Assembly (NCBI GenBank): GCA_016938095.1
Contig: JAFGVG010000268.1
Location: forward strand, 1-5,903
Reading direction: 5' to 3'
DNA: 5,903 bases
DNA from: Bacteroidales bacterium
Lineage (GTDB): Bacteria > Bacteroidota > Bacteroidia > Bacteroidales > UBA10428
Part shown: one piece after another, positions 1-5,409 of the stretch
Layout: each line of letters opens with the position of its first letter
Numbering within the stretch: the stretch's first letter is position 1
Notes under the pieces: generated by a model
What the model was told of the DNA's origin: nothing
Databases searched by the model: none
Seen by the model: only the letters and a program-made list of their open reading frames with translations
Made by a program: the position numbers and the translations under genes

Positions 1-835
1 AATGAATGCCAGCATGAAACGCATGAGTTCGGAGGGTTTTCTTTACCCCGAAACACTTGAATTTTACGATTTCATGGAATCTCCGGATGAAGTCACCCTG
101 GGTTACCTGCAGCGTATCCGCGAGGCAAAGCAAAACGTTTCCATTCCCATTATTGCTAGTATCAATTGTCTCACAGCATCGCAGTGGACTTATTTTCCCC
201 GGCAGCTGCAGCAGGCAGGAGCCGATGCCATAGAACTCAATATTTTTGTGCTCCCAAGCGATTTCAATCGTACAGCGCCGGAAAACGAGCAGGTATACTT
301 CGATATCATACGGCAAGTAATGCAACAGGTAAGCATTCCTGTTATTGTTAAGCTCAGCTTTTACTTTTCAAATCTCGCATCTTTTCTGCACCAGATTTCA
401 GCCAGCGGAATCAATGGCCTGGTTTTGTTCAATCGCTTTTACAACCCCGACATCGACATAAATACCCTGGAGTTTACGTCGGGTGCCGTATTAAGCAATC
501 CTAGCGATTTTTATATGTCGTTGCGTTGGATAGGTATTCTTGCCGGGAAGGCCGAATGCAGTCTGGCTGCTTCAACAGGTGTTCATGACGGCTCCACACT
601 GATAAAAATGTTGCTGATAGGTGCCCATGCTGTGGAAATTGCCTCAACCATTTACATAAACGGTTTTGACCAGGTGCAGGTAATGCTCGATGAGCTGAAC
701 AACTGGATGGTTAGTAAAAAAATGACCCACATCGATAATTTCAGAGGCTCATTAAGCCGCTCAAACTCTACCAATCCGGCAGCTTACGAACGGGTGCAAT
801 TTATGAAATATTTCAGGGGGTATAAAACGCCCTGA
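1..835 (+). CDS. Dihydroorotate dehydrogenase-like FMN protein, 5' end missing
   Basis: This is a TIM-barrel flavoprotein of the dihydroorotate dehydrogenase superfamily, expected in the cytoplasm. The visible 277 residues (frame starting at base 2) carry SINC (53-56), an AGADAIELN strand (72-80), a VIVKLS strand with a Lys typical of the FMN site (114-119), FNRF (143-146), the STGVHDG loop expected to hold the FMN phosphate (191-197), and a conserved tail ERVQFMKYF (263-271). Relatives I recall are about 330 aa and start with roughly 50 residues containing the first barrel strand. That part is absent, so the real start lies before the window and the first ATG at base 2 is internal. The loop after ELN reads IFVLPSD where true PyrD enzymes have a SCPN-type loop carrying the catalytic Cys or Ser. 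It is therefore the 'DHOD-like' branch, whose substrate I cannot name, rather than a proven pyrimidine enzyme. The stop at 833-835 faces the next gene 4 bp away. Confidence 0.85.
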   Translation, partial: MNASMKRMSSEGFLYPETLEFYDFMESPDEVTLGYLQRIREAKQNVSIPIIASINCLTASQWTYFPRQLQQAGADAIELNIFVLPSDFNRTAPENEQVYFDIIRQVMQQVSIPVIVKLSFYFSNLASFLHQISASGINGLVLFNRFYNPDIDINTLEFTSGAVLSNPSDFYMSLRWIGILAGKAECSLAASTGVHDGSTLIKMLLIGAHAVEIASTIYINGFDQVQVMLDELNNWMVSKKMTHIDNFRGSLSRSNSTNPAAYERVQFMKYFRGYKTP

Positions 836-841
836 TATTTT
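813..841 (+). terminator. Possible bidirectional terminator hairpin between convergent genes
   Basis: TCAGGG (813-818) and CCCTGA (830-835) form a perfect 6-bp inverted repeat with an 11-nt loop. The plus-strand hairpin is followed by TATTTT (836-841), and its 3' arm contains the TGA stop of the dihydroorotate dehydrogenase-like gene. Read on the minus strand, the same hairpin lies just after the stop of the thioredoxin-like gene. Its position suits a shared terminator for two genes with only 4 bp between their stops. The stem is short and the T-run is broken, so this is a tentative call. Confidence 0.35.
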
Positions 842-1421
842 AAACCAGGTCCTTTGCCGCTTCGGGCATCCAGTGTTTCTCTTTTCCTTCCCATTTAATA
901 TTGCAACCAATGGGGTTGGTTAAGGTGACGCTGATTTTATTTCCAGTCGTAAGTTCGCTCAGTACCCGGTCGAGGTCGTTGACAGATGATTTCCTTCCGT
1001 CGCGGGGATTATCGAGCCCCCTGCCGGTGTATACCAGCCTACGGTCAATATCAAAAACATAAAAATGCGGTGTTCTGAGGGCACCGTATTTTAAAGCTGT
1101 TTCCTGTGTCTCATCGTGCAGGTAAAACCACGGAAAACGGTACTGATCCATCCTTTTTACCATGTGATCGAAATCGTCTTCGCGGTATGTATTGGCACTG
1201 TTCGAATTGATAGCCACAAAACCCACACCTGAAGATTGGAATTTCAAAGCAGTTTCACGGGTTATCTCGTCGGACCCCAGCACATAAGGACAATGATTAC
1301 AGGTAAAAAATACCACCAGGTACTTATATGGATTGAAATCGGCCATTTCGTAATGCCTGCCATCTGTGGCTTTTAATCTGAAATCAGGCGCCGTTGAACC
1401 TATGTTAAGTGTAAATGTCAT
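840..1421 (-). CDS. Thioredoxin-family (AhpC/TSA-type) protein
   Basis: This 193-aa protein has a thioredoxin/peroxiredoxin-like fold and probably acts as a cytoplasmic thiol-disulfide oxidoreductase or redox-active peroxiredoxin relative. The N-terminal GSTAPDF (8-14) is the usual AhpC/TSA opening. The redox centre is CNHC (Cys41, Cys44) followed by Pro45 at the end of strand VVFFT, and RTPHFYVFD (116-124) carries the cis-proline of the thioredoxin fold. A third cysteine, Cys173 in NPIGCNIKW near the C-terminus, is typical of this branch as I recall it (GCxIKW) and could pair with the active site. There is no signal peptide or lipobox, unlike periplasmic ResA or TlpA proteins. The ATG at 1421 places GSTAPDF where relatives have it and has no clear Shine-Dalgarno. 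The gene lies 100 bp downstream of the lyase on the same strand, with the heptad repeat between them, so co-transcription is possible. The physiological substrate is unknown. Confidence 0.85.
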   Translation of the reverse strand: MTFTLNIGSTAPDFRLKATDGRHYEMADFNPYKYLVVFFTCNHCPYVLGSDEITRETALKFQSSGVGFVAINSNSANTYREDDFDHMVKRMDQYRFPWFYLHDETQETALKYGALRTPHFYVFDIDRRLVYTGRGLDNPRDGRKSSVNDLDRVLSELTTGNKISVTLTNPIGCNIKWEGKEKHWMPEAAKDLV

Positions 1422-1472
1422 AGCGTTGCTTTTAACCTTATTAACAAAAAAGTCATTAAAAGGTTCTAAGAA

Positions 1473-1521
1473 AGCTATTAGCTGTTAGCTAATGGCCAAA
1501 GGCCAAAGGCCAATAGCTATT
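1473..1521. repeat. Heptanucleotide tandem repeat, seven units, consensus RGCYRNW
   Basis: Seven consecutive 7-bp units fill 1473-1521 without a break. Units 1-3 and unit 7 begin with AGCT, and units 4-6 begin with GGCC. The last three bases of the units are ATT, GTT, AAT, AAA, AAA, AAT and ATT. Every unit therefore starts with a self-complementary tetramer, while the mixed forms AGCC and GGCT never occur. The array ends exactly one base before the complement of the lyase stop codon, so it forms the start of that gene's 3' untranslated region. Units 3-4 (1487-1497) and 6-7 (1508-1518) can fold into an 11-bp stem with one mismatch around a 10-nt loop. The role is unknown: it could be a slippage-generated intergenic repeat, an mRNA 3'-end structure or a protein-binding array. 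Confidence 0.88.
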
Positions 1522-2727
1522 CTATATGATTTTCAACCTTATCAGACATTCTTTAATTCTTTCGATGGTGCGGTCAATATCGTCGTCGAGGCCGATGGAA
1601 AATCTGACAAGACCCTCAACAAGTCCCATTTTTCGTTGTATTTCCACAGGCACCTCCGAAGATGTACTTCTACCCGAGTTGCTGAACAACGTTTTGAAAT
1701 AACCGAGACTGACAGCCAGGTAACCCACTTTTTCGAGCTGCATGATCCGCATCAGTTCATTGGCCAGTTCAACCGAAGGCAGTTCAATGGCCAGCATGCC
1801 GCTATATCCATATTCAGCATTCATCATTGATGTTAGCAATTTATACTGCGGATGTTCAGGTAATCCGGGATACCTGACTTTCAGCCCCATTTCCTTAAAT
1901 GCTTTGGCTACCTGCATGGCATTATGGCTGTGTTGCTTCATCCTAATGTGCAAGGTATGCATGTTCTTAAGAATTGAGGTAGATCTCATGGGATCGAGCA
2001 CCGGGCCTAACAACATTGCTGTACCGTCATTTACATTCGACAAGGCATTGATAAAATCAGCCGATCCGCAAATGGCACCGGCAATACAATCGTTATGGCC
2101 GTTGATGAACTTGGTAAGGCTGTATACCACAATATCGGCTCCAAGCCTGGCAGGAGAGATGATCATAGGGCTGAACGTGTTGTCGACCATCAACAAAATG
2201 CCCTTTTCCTTAGCAATAGCCGAAAGTGCTCCGATATCCGATACCTGTAACAAAGGGTTAGTTATTGATTCGGTGTATATCAACCGGGTATTGGATTTAA
2301 TATGGTTTATCACGCTTTTGTGATCAGTAATATCAACAAAGGAAACCTCAATATTAAACCTTGGCAGATAATTGTGCAGAAAAGCAAAAGTACCGCCATA
2401 GGTGGTAACGCTGGTGATAATGTGGTCTCCTGATTTGCAACACTGCAATATAGCACAGGTTATGGCTGCCATACCCGATGCGGTAACCCAGGCTGCTTCA
2501 GTGTCCTCCATTTCAGCCAATGAATCAGCGAGTAACTTGTTGCTGGGATTCCAGTGTCGCGAGTAAAGGAAACAGCCCTCGGTATGTCCGAGAAACGTTT
2601 CCGTCATGGTTTCCGGATCCATGAAAGTATAGGTGGCAGAATCGGTTATAGCCGGATTCACTCCGCCAAACTCATCAAAGTACAACTTGTCCTGTATCCG
2701 GCTAGCAGGGTTAAATAAACTTTTCAT
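1522..2727 (-). CDS. Methionine gamma-lyase, plant-type (Cys/Met metabolism PLP enzyme)
   Basis: This 401-aa PLP-dependent fold-type I enzyme of the Cys/Met metabolism family probably cleaves L-methionine to methanethiol, ammonia and 2-oxobutyrate in the cytoplasm. Numbering from the ATG at 2727, Tyr55 and Arg57 in YSR reach the PLP phosphate of the neighbouring subunit. SGM (84-86) binds phosphate, Tyr110 stacks on the cofactor, Asp182 in VDNTF contacts the pyridine nitrogen, and Lys206 in SLTKF is the Schiff-base lysine. Ser340 in AVSLG and Arg375 in GLVRFS hold the substrate carboxylate. Several stretches (EGCFLYSRHWNPS, VDITDH, YPGLPEHPQYKL, AVSLGYFKTL, STSSE) resemble the Arabidopsis methionine gamma-lyase as I remember it more than the Pseudomonas enzyme. 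The Cys of the Pseudomonas YGCT motif is Gly112 here. A GTG two codons upstream (2733) is an alternative start, but ATG is preferred; there is no Shine-Dalgarno. Cystathionine gamma-lyase or O-acetylhomoserine sulfhydrylase activity cannot be excluded from sequence alone. Confidence 0.85.
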   Translation of the reverse strand: MKSLFNPASRIQDKLYFDEFGGVNPAITDSATYTFMDPETMTETFLGHTEGCFLYSRHWNPSNKLLADSLAEMEDTEAAWVTASGMAAITCAILQCCKSGDHIITSVTTYGGTFAFLHNYLPRFNIEVSFVDITDHKSVINHIKSNTRLIYTESITNPLLQVSDIGALSAIAKEKGILLMVDNTFSPMIISPARLGADIVVYSLTKFINGHNDCIAGAICGSADFINALSNVNDGTAMLLGPVLDPMRSTSILKNMHTLHIRMKQHSHNAMQVAKAFKEMGLKVRYPGLPEHPQYKLLTSMMNAEYGYSGMLAIELPSVELANELMRIMQLEKVGYLAVSLGYFKTLFSNSGRSTSSEVPVEIQRKMGLVEGLVRFSIGLDDDIDRTIERIKECLIRLKII

Positions 2728-2927
2728 ATCCACTTGGTTTTATTGGAAAAATTACAAAAACTTCCAGGCAGGCACAATGACTTTACCACATAAGCAGCAT
2801 AGAAACCGGGATAAAATTTCATCAAGGATATTATACCGTTTAACCACAAATGGTATTCGTTTATCAAGTATCTTTTACTTTGGCCGGCCGGATAACGTAT
2901 ATGAGGCAAAACATTAAACAAAAAGGC
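2728..2927. other. Divergent intergenic region, promoters not resolved
   Basis: These 200 bp separate the divergent lyase and receiver genes and must hold promoters for both. I see no perfect TAnnTTTG element on either strand. The nearest plus-strand match is TATCTTTT (2869-2876), 7 of 8 bases, without a clear -33 TTG at the right distance. On the minus strand, TACCATTTG (complement of 2847-2855) has one extra spacer base. An 8-bp palindrome GGCCGGCC sits at 2882-2889 in otherwise AT-rich DNA. Small open frames here (2724-2921 minus, 2633-2917 plus) lack recognisable protein features and are not called. Confidence 0.5.
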
Positions 2928-3323
2928 ATGTTAAAGGATTGGTCTAATAAAACTATACTGATAGCGGAAGATGATGAAATTAGTTTCAAGTACCTGAACC
3001 TTATCCTGACGCGAAAAACCGGAATAAATGTGTTGTGGGCCTTAAATGGCCAGATGGCCGTTGACTTCTGCAGAGATTATGAGCATATCGACCTCGTTAT
3101 GATGGATATACAGCTACCTGTCATTGATGGTATCGAAGCCATCAGGCAAATCAAATCGTTCAGGCCTAACCTACCCATTATTGTGCATACTGCCAATGCA
3201 TATGGCGAAGAATATGAACGCTGCTATGAAGCCGGTTGTGATGAATACATCACTAAACCAGCTAATTTTCAACAGCTTATGTACAAAATTGAAAATCTTC
3301 TGATACCCATCACCTCACGTTAA
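2928..3323 (+). CDS. Stand-alone receiver-domain response regulator (CheY-like)
   Basis: This 131-aa protein consists almost entirely of a two-component receiver domain and should take a phosphoryl group from a histidine kinase in the cytoplasm. Numbering from the ATG at 2928, the strand ILIAEDDE places the metal-binding acidic pair at Asp15 and Asp16. The phospho-acceptor is Asp60 in VMMDIQLPVIDG, the switch threonine is Thr88 in IVHTAN, and the conserved lysine is Lys110 in YITKP. No DNA-binding or enzymatic output domain follows, so it must act through protein contact or as a phosphorelay intermediate. Its motifs resemble receivers found at the end of hybrid kinases. The frame stays open upstream, with ATG at 2901 and 2850; 2928 was chosen because it leaves the usual short lead before the first strand, and the upstream residues look non-conserved. 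No kinase is in the window. The acyl-CoA ligase begins 70 bp downstream on the same strand, but a functional link is not shown. Confidence 0.87.
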   Translation: MLKDWSNKTILIAEDDEISFKYLNLILTRKTGINVLWALNGQMAVDFCRDYEHIDLVMMDIQLPVIDGIEAIRQIKSFRPNLPIIVHTANAYGEEYERCYEAGCDEYITKPANFQQLMYKIENLLIPITSR

Positions 3324-3363
3324 CTACACGCCAAAGCACATTGGTTTGAGATTTTTTCTATAT

Positions 3364-3388
3364 TGCAGGATATTTTAACCATCCTGCA
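3364..3388. promoter_or_regulatory. Perfect 8-bp inverted repeat before the acyl-CoA ligase start
   Basis: TGCAGGAT (3364-3371) and ATCCTGCA (3381-3388) are exact reverse complements separated by 9 nt, and the dyad ends 5 nt before the ATG at 3394. As DNA it has the size and symmetry of an operator for a dimeric repressor. As RNA it is an 8-bp hairpin just upstream of the start that could limit ribosome access. No T-run follows on either strand, so it is a poor intrinsic terminator for the receiver gene. A weak -7-like TATTTTAA (3371-3378), 26 bp after a TTTG at 3345, lies inside the dyad. The symmetry is seen directly; the regulatory role is inferred. Confidence 0.5.
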
Positions 3389-3393
3389 TCATT

Positions 3394-5301
3394 ATGAAAA
3401 CACTCATCAATTTGTTTGAAGACTGTGTTGCCAGGTATAAGGACAATGTCTGTCTCCTTGAGAAAAAAAACAACCAGTACTACGGCACTACATTTCACGA
3501 AGTTCACGAAAAAGTTCATCAGTTTGGTGCAGGCTTGGTAGCCATGGGCGTTGAAAAAGGCGACAGGATTGCCATGCTTGTTGAAGGACGTAACGATTGG
3601 GTGGTAAGTGAGCTGGGAATTTTTTACGCCGGGGCAATTAATGTTCCCCTTTCGATAAAGCTCACTGAGCCCAGGGAAATACAGTTCAGGCTGGAACATG
3701 CCGGGGTACGATTCATCATCATTTCGCGACACCAGGCAAAAAAGATTGTTCCGATTAAAGATTCGCTTCCGAAACTCGAGAAATTAATTCTGCTTGATCC
3801 GCAACCCCATTACGAAACCTGGGAGATTTCATTTGCTTCCATTATGCAAATGGGTAAAGACCTGTTGGAAAAAGATGCTTCCAAATTCAATAGCCGTTGG
3901 GCAACGGTTGCTGAAAACGATTATGCAAATATTTGCTATACTTCAGGAACCACTGCCGATCCCAAGGGAATAATACTTAGTCACCGGAATTACACCGCCA
4001 ATATTGAACAATCGCTTAGTCTGTTTGAAATTCCGCCATACTGGACTACTTTGCTTATATTACCCTGGGACCATGCCTTTGCGCATACCTGTGGCATTTA
4101 CACACTTATGTCGTGCGGTGCCAGTATGGCATCGGTACAGGTTGGTGAAACAGGCATGGAAACACTGAAAAATATTCCGGTTAATATTAAAGAAAACAGG
4201 CCATACCTGCTCATGAGTGTTCCTGCACTGGCCAAAAATTTCAAAAAAAATATTGAGAAAGGGATCCGCGATAAAGGCGCTTTGGTTGAAAAGCTCTTTA
4301 ACTTTGCGCTGAATGTGGCCTACCTGCACAATGGTAACGGATGGAACAGGGGTAAGGGCTTCAGGTTTTTGCTGAAACCGCTCCTTGCGCTGTTTGATGT
4401 CATTTTGTTTAAAAAAGTAAGAGAAGGATTTGGAGGAAGGCTCGAGTATTTTATTGGAGGAGGGGCATTGCTGGATATTGATCTTCAGAGGTTTTTCTAT
4501 GCCATTGGCATACCCATGTACCAGGGTTATGGACTTACAGAAGCTTCTCCCGTTATTTCAGCCAACAATCCTGAGAAACACAAGCTCGGATCGTCTGGAA
4601 CGCTGGTAAACAATATGGATCTGAAGATATGTGACGACCATGGTAACGAGCTGCCGTTGGGTGAAAAAGGTGAGATTGTCATCAGGGGTGAAAACGTGAT
4701 GATGGGTTACTGGAACAATCCCGAGGCCACTGCCGACACCATAAAAGACGGGTGGCTATATACCGGAGACCTGGGATATATGGATAAAGACGGATTTCTA
4801 TATGTACTCGGACGATTTAAAAGTCTCCTCATTGCCGATGACGGGGAAAAATTCAGTCCAGAAGGCATTGAAGAAGCACTGGTACAGCATTCGAAATTCA
4901 TTGAGCAGTGCATGCTTTACAATAACCAGAATGCTTACACTTCGGCCCTCATTTACCCCAATGTACCGGCACTTAAATCCTGGCTTGCCGGGCGGAATAT
5001 GAATACAGGCGACGAGGATGCGGCCCGTGAGATTATTCAGCTTATCGAATCGCAGATCGACCAGTTCCTGGCTGGCGGTAAATTCGAAGACATGTTTCCG
5101 CACCGATGGCTTCCTGCAACATTTGCCATACTCAGCGAAGGATTCACCGAGGACAACCATTTGCTGAACAGCACCATGAAAATAGTACGACCCAAAATAA
5201 ACGAACGTTTCCAGGAAATCCTGTTGAGCATGTACACACCGCAGGGTAAAAATATTGTCAACGAACGAAACCTGCAAACCATTAAGCAACTGCTGCAATA
5301 G
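3394..5301 (+). CDS. Long-chain fatty acid--CoA ligase (AMP-forming)
   Basis: This 635-aa member of the ANL adenylate-forming superfamily activates a fatty acid with ATP to acyl-AMP and then to acyl-CoA, feeding beta-oxidation or lipid synthesis. The N-terminal domain carries the phosphate-binding loop YTSGTTADPKG (182-192), the A5 motif YQGYGLTEAS (376-385) and YTGDLG with the ribose-binding Asp459. The hinge region is GRFKSLL (473-479), followed by DDGEKFSPEGIE (482-493). The C-terminal catalytic lysine is Lys596 in NSTMKIVRPK. The stretch between about residues 270 and 350, with HNGNG and FIGGGALLD, is the long linker typical of long-chain enzymes rather than acetyl-CoA synthetases. The loop has Ala188 where most relatives have Gly (TSGTTG). 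No signal peptide or clear membrane segment is seen. The start at 3394 gives the standard N-terminus (LINLFEDCVARYKDNVCL) and lies 5 nt after an inverted repeat. Chain-length preference cannot be read from the sequence. A fadD-like role is likely, but orthology is not proven. Confidence 0.92.
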   Translation: MKTLINLFEDCVARYKDNVCLLEKKNNQYYGTTFHEVHEKVHQFGAGLVAMGVEKGDRIAMLVEGRNDWVVSELGIFYAGAINVPLSIKLTEPREIQFRLEHAGVRFIIISRHQAKKIVPIKDSLPKLEKLILLDPQPHYETWEISFASIMQMGKDLLEKDASKFNSRWATVAENDYANICYTSGTTADPKGIILSHRNYTANIEQSLSLFEIPPYWTTLLILPWDHAFAHTCGIYTLMSCGASMASVQVGETGMETLKNIPVNIKENRPYLLMSVPALAKNFKKNIEKGIRDKGALVEKLFNFALNVAYLHNGNGWNRGKGFRFLLKPLLALFDVILFKKVREGFGGRLEYFIGGGALLDIDLQRFFYAIGIPMYQGYGLTEASPVISANNPEKHKLGSSGTLVNNMDLKICDDHGNELPLGEKGEIVIRGENVMMGYWNNPEATADTIKDGWLYTGDLGYMDKDGFLYVLGRFKSLLIADDGEKFSPEGIEEALVQHSKFIEQCMLYNNQNAYTSALIYPNVPALKSWLAGRNMNTGDEDAAREIIQLIESQIDQFLAGGKFEDMFPHRWLPATFAILSEGFTEDNHLLNSTMKIVRPKINERFQEILLSMYTPQGKNIVNERNLQTIKQLLQ

Positions 5302-5312
5302 GCATTGCAGTA
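5291..5312 (+). terminator. Hairpin overlapping the ligase stop codon
   Basis: CTGCAAT (5293-5299) and ATTGCAG (5304-5310) are perfect 7-bp complements around a 4-nt loop AGGC. A G-U and a U-A pair can extend the stem to 5291/5312. The TAG stop (5299-5301) falls across the stem and loop. The following sequence is only moderately T-rich (GTTGTTTTGTATTT at 5324-5337), and that starts 12 nt downstream, so a Rho-independent terminator is possible but not typical. It precedes the promoter of the next gene. Confidence 0.28.
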
Positions 5313-5328
5313 TACTACTATCGGTTGT

Positions 5329-5358
5329 TTTGTATTTCCCTATTTTGGGATAACTTTG
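5329..5358 (+). promoter_or_regulatory. Bacteroidota-type promoter for metH
   Basis: TAACTTTG at 5351-5358 is an exact match to the TAnnTTTG -7 element of Bacteroidota primary sigma factor promoters. A TTTG at 5329-5332, 18 nt upstream, fits the -33 element. Transcription would begin near 5365, giving a leader of about 45 nt before the ATG at 5410. The metH-like gene therefore appears to be separately transcribed from the acyl-CoA ligase. A leader this short leaves no room for a cobalamin riboswitch. Confidence 0.7.
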
Positions 5359-5365
5359 CATTTCT

Positions 5366-5391
5366 TACGCAGATACAGCATTTAATGCGTA
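5366..5391. promoter_or_regulatory. Nested dyads in the metH leader
   Basis: TACGCA (5366-5371) and TGCGTA (5386-5391) are a perfect 6-bp inverted repeat with a 14-nt spacer. The spacer and 3' arm also contain a palindrome, GCATT-T-AATGC (5378-5388), so two alternative pairings share TGC at 5386-5388. The element lies immediately after the predicted transcription start, where an operator or a small leader hairpin could act. It does not match any riboswitch class I know, and the function is inferred. Confidence 0.35.
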
Positions 5392-5409
5392 TTTACTTAA
5401 TTGCCCGAC

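Noticed and set aside
1473..1521. CRISPR array
   Set aside because: The repeats are 7 bp with no spacers, and there are no cas genes in the window.
1492..1830. Plus-strand open frame of 112 codons beginning in the heptad repeat
   Set aside because: It is antisense to the end of the lyase gene, its start lies inside the repeat array, and its protein has no recognisable domain.
1742..2323. Plus-strand open frame of 193 codons
   Set aside because: It lies wholly antisense within the well-supported lyase gene and shows no family motifs.
2724..2921. Small minus-strand frame (65 codons) in the divergent region
   Set aside because: It overlaps the lyase start, has no supporting start signal and has no recognisable features; the region is better explained as promoters.
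2850..2927. Longer N-terminus of the receiver protein from ATG 2850 or 2901
   Set aside because: The added residues do not look like receiver sequence, and the ATG at 2928 gives the normal short lead before the first strand; 2901 remains possible.
3331..3357. CCAA-N6-TTGG followed by a run of six T after the receiver gene as an intrinsic terminator
   Set aside because: The stem is only 4 bp and AT-rich, and the T-run begins 7 nt after it, so it is too weak to call.
4798..5361. Minus-strand open frame of 187 codons over the ligase 3' end and the metH promoter
   Set aside because: It is antisense to strongly conserved ligase motifs and shows no family features.
5302..5409. Cobalamin or SAM riboswitch upstream of metH
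   Set aside because: The gap is 108 bp and the predicted leader about 45 nt; I see no B12-box or SAM-box-like core, and the space is too short for a cobalamin riboswitch.
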